DNA of 64,000 nucleotides from Sipunculus nudus (taxonomy: Eukaryota; Annelida; Sipuncula; Golfingiida; Sipunculidae). Under the pieces are notes generated by a model. That model was not told where the DNA came from, did not search any database, and saw only the letters and a program-made list of their open reading frames with translations. Positions 24,330-35,229 of this stretch are shown here, one piece after another (position 1 is the stretch's first letter; every line of letters begins with the position of its first letter). The stretch is from NCBI GenBank assembly GCA_026874595.1, contig CM049313.1:68442659-68506658 (forward strand), given 5' to 3'. Position numbers and translations under genes: made by a program.

Positions 24330-27300
24330 TTTAATACTTTATATATGTACATCTGTTTGATAAGCCTTCCAGAAGGTGGTGTTTTGGAACCCCTGGTTTA
24401 TCGGTATAAATGTTTTATATTTTAAAGTTATGGCATCTAAACGGTATTACCAGACGAAATGTTGTTCATCTCTGAGCTTATCCAGGGCACATGAATTGCC
24501 CTGATCACTCATGCCCAGACAGAATTTGATAAAACATTAAATTGCTTCGTGTTCATATTAATATTTTAACCTAATAATTCCGACTTTTTTCTATAAATCG
24601 GTTCCTGTAAGCTCGTACTTCAATATGAACGTCATTAATTTCACAATGACAAGAAAATATATAGGATTCGTGATTTCAATTTGAATTTCTACCTCTTCTC
24701 AAGACAGTAGAATGAAATTCTTAATTAAAGTCTCAAGTGAAGACTGATATGTGATGGAATTCCTTGGAATATAATAAAGATAAAACGTGATTGCATTGAG
24801 TACATTCGAGTTAACATAAAACAATTACGCAATCAATTTAGAGGGACGAGGTTATCCTAATAAGAGAGACTCCGTTGAGATCACACCTGCATGTAATTTC
24901 ACGTATAGCTCTTTTTTTTCACATTATATCCCTATATCATTACGTCAACATATCCATTTGTGCCGATATTTCTTCTTCAAATTACCAGTATTTAAGAATA
25001 CCAACGTTTCGCATTGTGTGTCAAAATGGGAACAAGCCAAAATTGTAATTACTAACAATCTTCTCCTCTTGTTGGTTTTGCTGTTGAAGGAAATGATCGC
25101 ACAGTTATAGGTCAATGTAGTCTAATTTGTCATTAAGATCAGTCTTAGACAGAAATAAAACCGACCAATGACTATTTATAGTTACTCACAACCATATTCA
25201 TTTTTTTGGCTGTCCCACCTCTAACTTTCCATTCTTTATCATATCAAACAAATTGTATATGATAATATACTGATCTGTTCAGAACTGATGCAGGTTATCG
25301 AATGTAATCATCTATTTTTTTCACCTATATTTTTTTTTTCACAAAAGGGATCAGCTGATGATTTTCAACCTTTTTTAATCAGCCAATTCAATGATAAAAT
25401 GCATGGTAAGTTTATTAAGTGACATATAAAAATAACTAGATATCATGCATCAATGGATATAGCGCAATAACGAGTCACGCTCCTGTTTACAGTGATGGCA
25501 AATTTATGATGGTACATATGTGCAATGGTATCGTATCTATGTATTAGGAATATAGGAACAGCCTCTATTAACTATGTTTTAAACGGTTTTGCTGGTCGGT
25601 AGATTTTAATGTTCGGACATGACCAGTGCGTTTCAATAAAATCAGTGGTCACTTTTGCAGTTGATATTTTATTTTCCATTCTTATAATTAGAAAATCATT
25701 TAATATTCAGCTTCATTATTAGTTAACTTCGTGACATGAATTATCACTGAAACAGAACCGGTCGCCGGATGTTGGATCTGGTGGAAGTGCGAGGAGACAC
25801 TTGAGGTAAAGGTCATGCATATACATTTACATTCATAAACCACTTATACGTCTTGGGACTAAATTAGAGCTTCAAAATTCATGCTCTCAATAGACCGCCA
25901 AGGTGGTAGGTTTCACGATCTAAGGGAACAGGGTACAGTTTAGGACAATTACTTGATTGCCTCGGTCTTCTGGAGATCTTGTAATGATAAACAGAGACCT
26001 GATGAGAATTTCTAATTTCTTCCTGCCAGACTATTATACAGTGGGAGGCATTTGTATGTAAGAGTATTTAATTAGAATACTCAGCAGAGGGTATACATAC
26101 CTCCGTTTCAAGATAATCTGTACACATCGGTTTACCAATCCAGTAACCCAACAGTAAACTATTAACGTGGATGCTTCAAACAGAAACACTTTAAATTAAG
26201 TATTTATTAGTTTTAGCAGGAGTGTATTCTGTACTCTTTAAATGCGTGTTGACAATAATTGGCACACACGTAAAACATTTTGAACACTATTTACACGTCT
26301 CTCAAGATAACTGTGAATTTTATCTGACGCCTTTATACCTGACAATCACATGTACCTGAAGAATGCCCCAAATATTAATAAGTTGACGTTCGTTAAAACG
26401 AAAACAACTTCCTAGTCTCATGGAACATCATTTAATTTATCCCTGAATTCTACTTTTCTTTATACAGTTTTCTGTGCGTGCACACGTGGGTAAGACGAGC
26501 AGAATTTGGTTAATAGATTCTTTCGCGATGGTAATAAAAGGATTACTTTCAAGGCGATGGAAATATAATGCTTTTTTTTACTATTATAATGGTCTGCCAG
26601 AGCCGGTGGTGAACACAGTTATAAAGCATTGCTTTCAGGACTAATCTTTTATCTTATTTCTCGTGGCCTCCAGGTTTAACTGCCGAGATCATCAAAGCGA
26701 TATCCCCACAAGGAAAATAAGGATGAAGGCATTCTTCTCATTGTACAGAAGGTTTTCAGTAAAATAGTTGGAAACCCGAGCTTCACAGCCGGACACGTAA
26801 TAAATTTATTCAATGAGCTTCAACGCCAGATTCAATCGTATAAGCTCTAACAAGGAACGAGATATCCTTATGTTTCCATCGACATGGGCTTACTGCTATA
26901 TTCTAAGCCAATAACAGAGTTAAAAGCAATAACATGGTTTTATTTGTATTTGTAGGTACTCATGTAGTGCCGAGCTCTTTCCAAATTTACTTGTGTCGTA
27001 AATTTGATATATCTAGGAACAAAAGCATTTTCATAAGATCAGATAAAGCTTAACATCCATTGAGAATATAAAAAAATATTATGGTTATATGTCCTGGTAT
27101 CAGAACTCCACAATGTAGTGTCCACGTCTTTTTCCTTCTATTTTTTTCCTGCTCGAGTTTAAGTTGTAATCATAACGCACGTAAATGTTTATTCATTAAT
27201 TTCCATCAGCCGTGATTCAGAAGGATTCCGTTGACACTGCAATTCATATACACAAATCCCGCATATGAAAACTGCTAAATTGAATATTCTTTATTAGATT

Positions 27301-28530
27301 CGTATAAGTGTGGAATTACCTGAGACATTCACGAAAAAACAATTACGAACACATATTACACAATTTCAGAAACTTTTTCTTTATTACGCTAGTTTAATTT
27401 TAATAATTACCTAATCCCAATTATCAAAATGAAGGGGGTTCAAGTGGTGCTGCAATCAGTTTGGTTACTACATTGGTTGTGTGCTTATAAAACCTATTGG
27501 CCAAGGTTCGTATGTGCCTTCGTCATTACCAATAGAATAACATTTATGGAATGTTTAAATTTTCAGGATGCCCTTTGCCTTGTGAGGCTCGACTGCAGCT
27601 TGGTCAGCTAACAGGTTAATCCGGTGCTCTTTATGGATTTTAGATTTATTAAATATATCCAAACAACAGTTTTTTTTCAGGTTAGTTCAACTGAATTGTT
27701 AAGCTGTTTAAGTAGTGCAAAGTTATAAACAAAATACAATCTCATGAACACGCAATTTCACCAACTTAATATAAACGCCATGTACCTCGTTGGTTAAAAT
27801 AATATCATTTTATTCCCACTGTTATAATAAAATTAACAAAAGCATGTTGTTTTATAAACATAGAGTATCATTTAAGTTAGGTTGTTAAAAATGTGTATAT
27901 ACGTTAAAAATGAATATACCTTTAAAACGGCTAATACAGGATTGGTCGATGGAAGCATAGTTTCGAATTTATCTAACTGATAACGTTACAGAAGATTCAA
28001 CATTAATGTATTTTTAAGAAATAAAAAAAAAACTAATATTGAAATAAGACTGATTTCATACGCAAAATAATATATACGACTGTCATGAAATGAGTATATT
28101 TATCATTTATATATTTATCAATTGACGTACATATATAACGCACTAGCCACGATTCTAGCATTCTTTAAATGTAAAAATATATTTAAGAAAAATACAGGTT
28201 ACTTATAAATGTGATCGTTAGCCGCAGGTCAGCAGTATGAAAAATCATGGTGATATATAGTTATCATTCATACAAATTTAGTAACATACACATATCCTTA
28301 AACGCTCAAATCATGAAACAGAGTATTTTTTAAGCATACATTAATATCTCCCCCAGGCTCTTTGACGCAAAAAAAGACATCACATGGCCTAGACAACATG
28401 CTCATTCTACTTCATCCATGTACAAATGAGATTAAGGTAAAAGACCCACAAAGCACATTTTCCCGCGGAGAAATGGAATGTTACGACTCGGATAAATATA
28501 AATATGTAATCCCAGATCCCTTTAACTGTA
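24330..28530. other. AT-rich sequence with no supported gene
   Basis: About 4.2 kb holds no convincing exon and no repeat that recurs in the window. If the gene at 28533 has a 3' UTR, its beginning must lie at the upper end of this stretch. I see no clear AATAAA (TTTATT on the plus strand) close below 28533. Confidence 0.5.
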
Positions 28531-28532
28531 TC

Positions 28533-28937
28533 CTAGGTCGTTGGGGAAGAGAACTGACTCCTGCGGAGATATAAAGCCACCAACAGTATAAGAACGAAAA
28601 CACCACAGATAATACCAACGGTTGCTACGATTGTGCGCGGACGAATATCCGATTGATTCGTGTTCAGATTTTTCACTAATGGGTCCCTTAGATCATGTGA
28701 TCTCCTCCGTAGAGCAGGACAACTTCCGGTTCCGCCCAGAGGACCCCGACTTGGACTTCCCCCCAGTGAGGATCTTGCCGGAAGTTTTAAGAGAGAGTGT
28801 CCATTGCTCCCTTCTACACAGGCAACTGAAGACCGCCGTGGGTGCAGTCCTGGTGACACTGGCGGACCGTCTGACGGGGACGCCATGCTGGAACGGCGTC
28901 TCTGATCATGACTTGTACGGAAAAATCCAGTCCTCAT
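28533..28937 (-). CDS. Ser/Arg-rich tail-anchored membrane protein (unrecognised)
   Basis: A complete 134-codon frame runs from ATG (28937, context CACAATGA) to TAG. An in-frame TAG four codons upstream supports this start. Composition is clearly richer in GC and CpG than the flanks. Residues 1-100 are hydrophilic, with repeated basophilic-kinase-like motifs (RRRSSM ~13-18, RRSSV 34-38, ARSSL 54-58, RRRSH 77-81) and Gly/Pro/Ser-rich linkers. Residues 102-124 (TIVATVGIICGVFVLILLVALYL without its charged flanks) form one hydrophobic span containing a GxxxG pair (108, 112). It is followed by a 10-residue tail LRRSQFSSPTT-like end. There is no signal peptide. This predicts a tail-anchored protein with a cytosolic N-terminus, possibly regulated by phosphorylation. 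I do not recognise the family. Confidence 0.6.
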   Translation of the reverse strand: MRTGFFRTSHDQRRRSSMASPSDGPPVSPGLHPRRSSVACVEGSNGHSLLKLPARSSLGGSPSRGPLGGTGSCPALRRRSHDLRDPLVKNLNTNQSDIRPRTIVATVGIICGVFVLILLVALYLRRSQFSSPTT

Positions 28938-29119
28938 TGTGCTAAGCTAAATAAGATACAGGGTCACCAATTATTCCAGATGAAAGGTTTCAATATCACG
29001 TTTAATTTAAGTTCTGTGACACATTCCACCCAGGACTGCGAGTGCGCATGCTCGGTACTTTTCTCCACGGTATGGTGTCAGTCCATATGTCTGTACCGGG
29101 ACCATGCTGTGTAGAATTC
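28938..29119 (-). other. Probable 5' UTR portion of the 28533-28937 exon
   Basis: On the minus strand 'ATATATTTCAG' ends at 29120 and could be a 3' splice site. The sequence from 29119 to 28938 would then be 5' UTR continuous with the coding frame. The in-frame stop just before the ATG fits non-coding leader. The upstream exon, if any, was not located. Confidence 0.35.
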
Positions 29120-29171
29120 CTGAAATATATAGAAAATATTATTTAATATATAAATTAAGGGCCGGAGCAAT

Positions 29172-29173
29172 TA

Positions 29174-29220
<47 letters not shown>
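29172..29220. repeat. (TA)n microsatellite
   Basis: TA tract preceded by 'TTAAGGGCCGGAGC', similar to 'TTAAGGGCCGTAGC' next to the TA tract near 20613. Confidence 0.9.
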
Positions 29221-29222
<2 letters not shown>

Positions 29223-29398
29223 CAGCATGCTGTGGAACCAGTGTCGTTTCACTTCTCTATTTCTAATCCAGGGCAACCATTTCTTCATTTTCCTTACAAA
29301 AAATATACTTCACCGAGAAAGAGAACGTACCTCGGCAATCTGGAAATCACATAATGAAATAAAAACAATTTTTTTACTTCGAGACCCTACTAATTAAC

Positions 29399-30658
29399 AA
29401 GTCACCCATGGGTCATGGCGATCAGCTGACATTCACAAAAAAAAAATTATCATCGGACTTCCAACTTTTGTAGGTGGCATCCCAATTCAACTGTAGCTTT
29501 TAAAGTTTGTCTAAATCAACACGAAGAAAAAGTTTCATGATAATAAGCCCAGACATCCGATGAAATCTAGCCTTTCTGTATGCAGTCAGCCTAGTTAAAA
29601 TTACCATGCCCATTTATGAAGGACATCCCCGGACGTCAAGACAGAAGATTCCAGGTCCAACAGTCTAGTTGTGTATCCTGTATGACTGACTGGGAGATTA
29701 GCCAGTAATATGGGTCACCATGGCCTTATTTCAGGTTTCCATAGAGATTGTCCAAGACTTCCCTTAATTACATCGTAACATTCTAGGGTTAGCAGATACA
29801 ATTTCTGCACATCTGATTTTCAGTACACAAAATATAGGTCACCATGACCCGATTTAAGATTTCCATGCAGATAAACCCATGACCTGTCATGTCAGAGGAT
29901 TCTAGGCCTAGCAGATACAGTTTGTGTCTCGTCTAACCAACTGGATGCTTCAAATCATGATTTCAGCATGTAGTTCGCAAAATATATGTCACCATTACCT
30001 AATTTCAGGTTTCCTAGGAGATTTGCCTAGGGCCTAGATTTCCCTTGATGTACATACAAATGATTTTAGGTCTAACGATTACGATTTGTGCCTTTTTAAC
30101 GGACGCACTGCTTTACCGGAAGGTCTCAGAAATATAGCAAAAAAGCGCAAAAATTAAAAAAAAGACACTCCATGATCAATAGACATGGAAAGAATCATGG
30201 CAATCAATTCAAAGTTATTCAGATACAGGAGATTTTGTATAAAATTCTTAATTAATCGTGGGGGTACTTTTGAGCCCCATAGCTCAAAAGGATATAATCG
30301 ACAGGGACCTAACTTCAAAATTCCAATTTTTTATGAACTTCCATGGGTGTAACCTAAGAAGATTCTAGACCTAGCGGATAAACTTTGTTTTCCCGTCTGA
30401 CTGACTGTATGCTCAAAATCATGTTTTCAGCCTGTAGTTCGCAAAATATAAGTCACCATGACCTAAATGCAGGTTTCCAGGGGATTGGCCTAGGACCTCC
30501 CTGGATGTACAGTTAGAAGTTTCTTGGTCTAACGTTTATGATTTGTGCCCTGTTAACAGACGAACTGCTTCATCTGAAGGTCTAAAAAATTGAGAAAAAA
30601 TGCGAAAAAATACACGTGTCACCACCAGTCTTTATAAAATGATGGAACACTATTTGAT

Positions 30659-30720
<62 letters not shown>

Positions 30721-30858
30721 AATCATGGCAACCAATGCATTAGTTATTCAGATATTGGCGGTTTAGTGTCACATTTTTTGTTATTATTTGGGGGGGGGGG
30801 GGGACTTGCGAGCCAAATAGCTCGGGGGATATCAGTCAGCTTTCAGTCAGCAGAGGTT
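29399..30858 (-). repeat. GTCCG-head repeat, minus-strand copy
   Basis: The family tail reads in complement at 29399 ('AACAAGTCACCCATGGGTCA', then 'GATCAGCTGAC'). Several diverged monomers with 'GATTCTAGGCCTAGCAGATAC' and 'TTCGCAAAATATAGGTCACC' follow. A decayed head lies near 30838-30858 ('CTTTCAGTCAGCAGAGG'). A (TA)n tract (30661-30717) and a G run (~30791-30803) interrupt it. No protein is encoded. Confidence 0.65.
30661..30717. repeat. (TA)n microsatellite
   Basis: Perfect TA tract inside the minus-strand GTCCG-head copy. Confidence 0.95.
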
Positions 30859-31358
30859 AAAAGCATAATTTATAACAATACATAACAAAAGAGACAGCTT
30901 TTATATACAGATAAATGAAGAGCATAAAGGAACATCGCCAAAAGTTAATCAATGTTTTGGTGCCAACAGGCCTGAATTCGTGAATAGACAAAAATGTTTT
31001 AGACCCATTTATATTTTATATCTAGATTTATTTTCAGAAATCAGGAAAAGCGATGATGCTGCATACCATTCACATGTGTATCCTGGTCATCTCAAAGATG
31101 CATCCAAATGCTCAAAATAATTGAAACTCATGATTTTCTTCATATATCATCAAAGTGAAAAGACAGACAAAGATACTTAATAACTCCGTGACAAGTCATT
31201 GATGAGGGAACCAATAGATGAAAAACTGAAATGCAAAATATTCTAGGGTCTTATTATGTGGACACAAACTTAAATGTTATGTGATTCCTTACTAAACCTA
31301 TATACCTATGAAGCCCATTTGAAGTCAAACATATTATACACTTCATAAATAAGACCCG

Positions 31359-31360
<2 letters not shown>

Positions 31361-31413
<53 letters not shown>

Positions 31414-31419
31414 TATATA
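31361..31419. repeat. (TA)n microsatellite next to the Penelope-like element
   Basis: TA tract just outside the left arm of the Penelope-like element. A second TA tract (33703-33767) lies just outside the right arm. Confidence 0.95.
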
Positions 31420-31505
31420 GGTAGAGTTACCCTCCATTGTAAAGTGCTCTATGGCCTACAAACTAGGATAGAGCGATATAACACTAAAGAAAAACAACAC
31501 TGTAA

Positions 31506-31553
31506 ATTCACAACAGTCTGTTTCACGGGATGCGACCCGATCATCAGGTGAAT
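31506..31553 (-). ncRNA. Hammerhead ribozyme motif, left arm (shortened stem III)
   Basis: On the minus strand: ATTCAC (stem I), CTGATGA core, a stem II with CGGG and CCCG around TCGCAT, GAAA core, CAGACTG (stem III, loop shortened by six bases against the right copy), TT, and GTGAAT closing stem I. The conserved core is intact. The very short stem III would be weak as a single unit. Confidence 0.65.
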
Positions 31554-32107
31554 GTGGTTGGAATGAAGCTAAGGGGTGGTTTGAAGAGCCAACTTTACTT
31601 GATCACGAGATTATGCTTTGTGCGTATCGGGGGGAGCATGTGAAAGAATGACACTGATCCTATTGTCCTCGGTGGCACAAAAGGAAAGGTCGGGGTAAGT
31701 GTCCGATATTGGAATATAACAGGTCAAAGAGGTTTGTTGTTGTTTTTATGTTTATATTTAATACAATTATTTATCATTTATGATACAATTAGTTATATTT
31801 TATACAATTATATTAAATATATTTAATACTAAGATATTTACCAGGACGCTCAATAAGCATAGAAAGCTGATTTAAAATAGGCTGGGTAAAGTGAACATTT
31901 CAGTAGTATACTCATATGATCTAAAATACACATATACTATGAAAATACACAATATAAACGGCAAATATACTATACTCATACCAAGTGGACTCGATTCGAT
32001 AAACTCACCACGGGGTTGTGGCAACACCATGTCCCTCAACACTGCAAAGTAGTGAGATGGCAACTACCTGCACAGGTAATAACCCTTGAAACCAACCTGA
32101 CCTGCAC

Positions 32108-33050
32108 AGATTTTTAGACGTTACACTTGACCTCCAAAATGACATTTTCTACCCTTACAGACAAACGAACGATGACCGTTCTATATCCACGCACAATCCA
32201 ATCACCCTTCGCTATTATCAGGCAGATACCTACGATGATTAGCAAGCATGTATCTGAAACCTCAATGAAGAGCTATGTATGAAAGCCAAACCCACGTATG
32301 ACAAAGCTTTAGCGAAAAGCGTGTTCTCAGAAAGTTTAAAAAATGTTGAACCAGCAGCGAAAAGCAAAAGAAACAGGAAGAGGAAAATAATATGGTTCAA
32401 TCCCCCTACAGCCGTCATGTAAAAACCAACATCGGCAGACAATTCATGAAACAGATTGAAAAACACTTCCCAAAAACATCACAGGTACCACGAGCTATTC
32501 AACAGGAATAATTTGAAAATTAGCTATAGCTGTTTACCCGACATGTCTAACCTGATCAGCAAACATAATATGAAGGCCCTAAACACTAACAAAGCTGTAA
32601 ATCATAAATGTACCTCAAAAACAATGTAACTGCCGTAAAAAAAGGTCATGAATGTCCTGTGAATTGTCAGTGTCGGCTGAGATGCATTGTCTATAAGGGA
32701 ACAGTTAGAACAGACGATGACGAGAAACACTACATAAGATGTACTGAAGATGATTTCAAGACCAGATACAATAATCACAAACAACCCATTCGTAACAGAT
32801 CCCACGCTAAAAACATTGAACTGTCTTAACACATCTGGACACTAAAAGACAATAATATCAAATACAAGCTCTCCTGGGAAATTTCTGCCACGGCAGCACC
32901 TTACTTCTGTGGGACTAGAAAGTGTTATCTCTGTTTGTCGGAAAAGCTACTTATAGCAATGCCCCCCCCCCCTCCCTGGATCATTGAACTCAAGAGCTGA
33001 AATTTTCTCCAAGTACCGCCATCAAAACAAATTCACTCTGAAATGTTTGA
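32108..33050 (+). pseudogene. Decayed Penelope-like RT/GIY-YIG C-terminal region
   Basis: Reading the plus strand with stops and frameshifts gives 'FLDVTLDLQNDIFYPYRQ' near 32128 and later 'KSKRNRKRKIIWFNPP' near 32352-32405. Next come 'HELFNRNNLKISYSCLPD' near 32490-32543 and an open stretch (32608-32829) with 'HYIRCTEDDFKTRYNNHKQ'. It ends with 'CYLCLSEKLL' and 'LNSRAEIFSKYRHQNKF' before a TGA at 33048. This order matches the C-terminal half of Penelope-like polyproteins, with the YIxxTExxFKxRYxNHK block belonging to the GIY-YIG endonuclease. The upstream RT catalytic motifs are missing. The copy is dead: there are stops at several places, and the usual YIG of the endonuclease motif reads YIR. 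Confidence 0.75.
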
Positions 33051-33614
33051 AATCCTAGCGTTCATTCAAATATTCAACGTGCCCCCCCCCCCCCGCCTCA
33101 CCACGAGAACCCGCTGGGCAGACTTACCTGTGCAGGTAGTTCCGCTCTCACTGTTTTGTAGTGTTGAGGGATATGGCGTTGCCACTAACCCATGGTGAGT
33201 TTATCGAGTCGAGCCCACTTGGTAAGAGTATAGCACATTTGCCTTTTATATTGTATATTTGCCTTTAATATTGTATATTTTCATAGTATATCTGTATTTT
33301 ATATCAAATGTGTATACTACTGAAATGTTCACTGTACCCAGGACCGTATTTAAAATCAGCTTACTATGCTAATTGAGCATCCTGGTAAAATATCTTGGTA
33401 TTTAATATAAACATTAAAGCTACAACAAACCTTTTTGCCCTGTTAATTCCAGTATCGCACGTGTACCCCGACCAATCCTTTCGTGCCCCCGAAGTCAATT
33501 TGATCAGTGCCAGTCTTTCACATGCCCCCCCCCCCCGATACGCACAAAGGATAATCTCGTGATCAAGTAAAGTCTCAACTTTTCAAACCAAGCCGTTAGC
33601 TTCATTCTAACCAC

Positions 33615-33668
33615 ATTCACCTGATGACCGGGTCGCATCCCGTGAAACAGACAAAGACTGTTGTGAAT
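33615..33668 (+). ncRNA. Hammerhead ribozyme motif, right arm
   Basis: Stem I is ATTCAC (33615-33620) with GTGAAT (33663-33668). The core CTGATGA is 33621-33627. Stem II is CGGG (33629-33632) with CCCG (33639-33642) around loop TCGCAT. The core GAAA is 33644-33647. Stem III is CAG (33648-33650) with CTG (33658-33660) around ACAAAGA. T33661 pairs with the last A of GAAA, and cleavage is expected after T33662. All invariant core bases are present. The closing pair of stem II (C33628/T33643) is mismatched. The motif is on the same strand as the coding remnant, as in Penelope-like elements. Confidence 0.75.
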
Positions 33669-33698
33669 TTACAGTGTATTTTTCCTTCAGTGTTATAC

Positions 33699-33702
<4 letters not shown>

Positions 33703-33755
<53 letters not shown>

Positions 33756-33779
33756 TATATATATATGAGAGAGAGAGAG

Positions 33780-33813
<34 letters not shown>
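33703..33813. repeat. (TA)n followed by (GA)n microsatellite
   Basis: TA tract 33703-33767 runs into a GA tract to about 33813. It abuts the right arm of the Penelope-like element. Confidence 0.95.
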
Positions 33814-33816
<3 letters not shown>

Positions 33817-33999
33817 ATCATTTTATGATGATTTCAAAAGGTTGCGGCTAATATTCATAATTAAGGTTTTATTTGAAATTGATGCAGATGGCAGTCCTTT
33901 CATCTTGATCCTCAAAGATGACTGACGAACCGGTTACCATTGGCAACGCTCGGAATCAAAATCATCAAAAGGCGGAAATAGTTTATAATCTTATCATCC

Positions 34000-34110
34000 G
34001 ATAGTTGAATGAGTAAGGCAGCGGTAAGACTATCATATCTGTATACCCAGAGGGCTAACCTTCCCATGCCCCCTGGTTTAGTCGTTCTGGGTTCAAGGGA
34101 CGCGTGTTAG
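34000..34110 (+). repeat. Possible degenerate tRNA-derived SINE
   Basis: 'TGAGTAAGGCAGCGGTAAGA' resembles a Pol III A box and 'CTGGGTTCAAGGGAC' about 70 bp later resembles a B box. No tail or target duplication was identified, so the call is weak. Confidence 0.3.
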
Positions 34111-34119
34111 ACAGTAATT

Positions 34120-34690
34120 GAAAATATATGAGTGTTGAAGAGACTTGCTACTAAAAATCCTAAAGGAAAATGCTAATGTCTTCCCCGGAGGATATGTCAA
34201 GGTTACAAATGGTGCCAACGGCATTAGGCAAGCCCTAAAGGAAATTAACCCGAATAAGCCAAGCCAGCACCAAACAGATACGTCCCGCATGAGCAATTTA
34301 CCATGGAGATTGGTGGTTCTGGTGACAGGAACAGCCAGTACTGTCCCTCTGTGATCTTACTCTCTCTCTCTCTCTCTTTCTTTCTCTGATAATCAAAGCC
34401 TGTTTCTAGGGGCGCCAGTACAGGAGATGGGATGTATACCCTTCCCCTGCTAATCAGAGAATAAGATTTATATATTGGAAACCAAATATGGCAGCCTTGA
34501 TTCCATGCATAGAACAGCACCATGTGACTTTCAAGTCCTATTTATTGAGATCCCTAAAAGGTAAAGTAACACATCCTTAGTATTGTACAAAATCCTTAGT
34601 TTAAACCCAATTAAAAACGAGAAAAGTCCCCTTGATACATCGGTGACAGACATATATAGTTAACTTTGTTCATAAATATATAGATATATA
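34120..34690. other. Sequence with no supported gene
   Basis: Several overlapping open frames near 34145-34523 occur on both strands without coding features. A (CT)n tract lies near 34361-34378. Confidence 0.45.
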
Positions 34691-34694
34691 ACTG

Positions 34695-34695
<1 letters not shown>

Positions 34696-34754
<59 letters not shown>
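34696..34754. repeat. (TA)n microsatellite
   Basis: Perfect TA tract. Confidence 0.95.
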
Positions 34755-34756
<2 letters not shown>

Positions 34757-35059
34757 GGGCTTCATTAAAGATAACGGCATTATATGGCTTTTTCGTAAAA
34801 GAGACAATTTGTCCTCATAACCTGAAGAACATATTGATGAGTATATTTACTAATGATCTCAGAATGCGACAAGAAACCTCATGGTATATGGTAATAACTG
34901 GTAAAGTGGGAATAGGCATCATCCATGGACTTTTAGCTTTATACGTCCAGGTTGTGTTTCCAGCTCTGCCTTTTTGTAACACTAAGTATCCTAGAAAGGA
35001 GTTTAGGTACAATATGCCACCCCTTACTTCACTGAGGTAAGCTGTTCTCATTATTGCCC

Positions 35060-35220
35060 CCGCCGGGAGGGTATGCGTTTATTCCCGTTCGTGTGTGTGT
35101 GTTTGTTTGGTCCAGGAAGGATTTCCATGTTTATTCACAAATGTGCAGAATGAACATTGGAATATGGGCCGGATAAGCGATTGCAAACACTTGTTCGGCG
35201 AACATTTGTACCCATGAACC
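35060..35220 (+). repeat. Dispersed repeat with CCCGTTCGTGTGTGTG motif, copy 1
   Basis: 'CGCCGGGAGGGTATGCG', 'ATTCCCGTTCGTGTGTG', 'TTTGTTTG' and later 'GGAATATGGGCC' recur near 61557-61810 as 'CGCCAGGAGGGCATGCG', 'ATTCCCGTTCGTGTG', 'TGTTTGTTT' and 'CGGAATATGG'. Element class unknown. Confidence 0.5.
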
Positions 35221-35229
35221 TAGGATTAT

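Larger units (their letters stand above)
31474..33702 (+). mobile_element. Penelope-like retroelement remnant with inverted arms
   Basis: Two arms, 31474-32079 and 33124-33702, are inverted copies of each other. Shared blocks include ATAACACT, TGTAAATTCACAACAGTC, CACGGGATGCGACCC, TTGATCACGAGATTAT, AACATTTCAGTAGTATAC, CTCGATAAACTCACC-type sequence and CTACCTGCACAGGTAA. Between them is a broken coding remnant on the plus strand. Each arm contains a hammerhead ribozyme motif. Penelope-like elements have LTR-like ends that often carry short hammerheads, an RT domain and a C-terminal GIY-YIG endonuclease. The arm plus remnant therefore fits a 5'-truncated element whose left arm is an inverted fragment. 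Confidence 0.75.

Noticed and set aside
32239-32832. Minus-strand frames of 75-76 codons with hydrophobic runs
   Set aside because: They are shadows of the plus-strand Penelope-like remnant.
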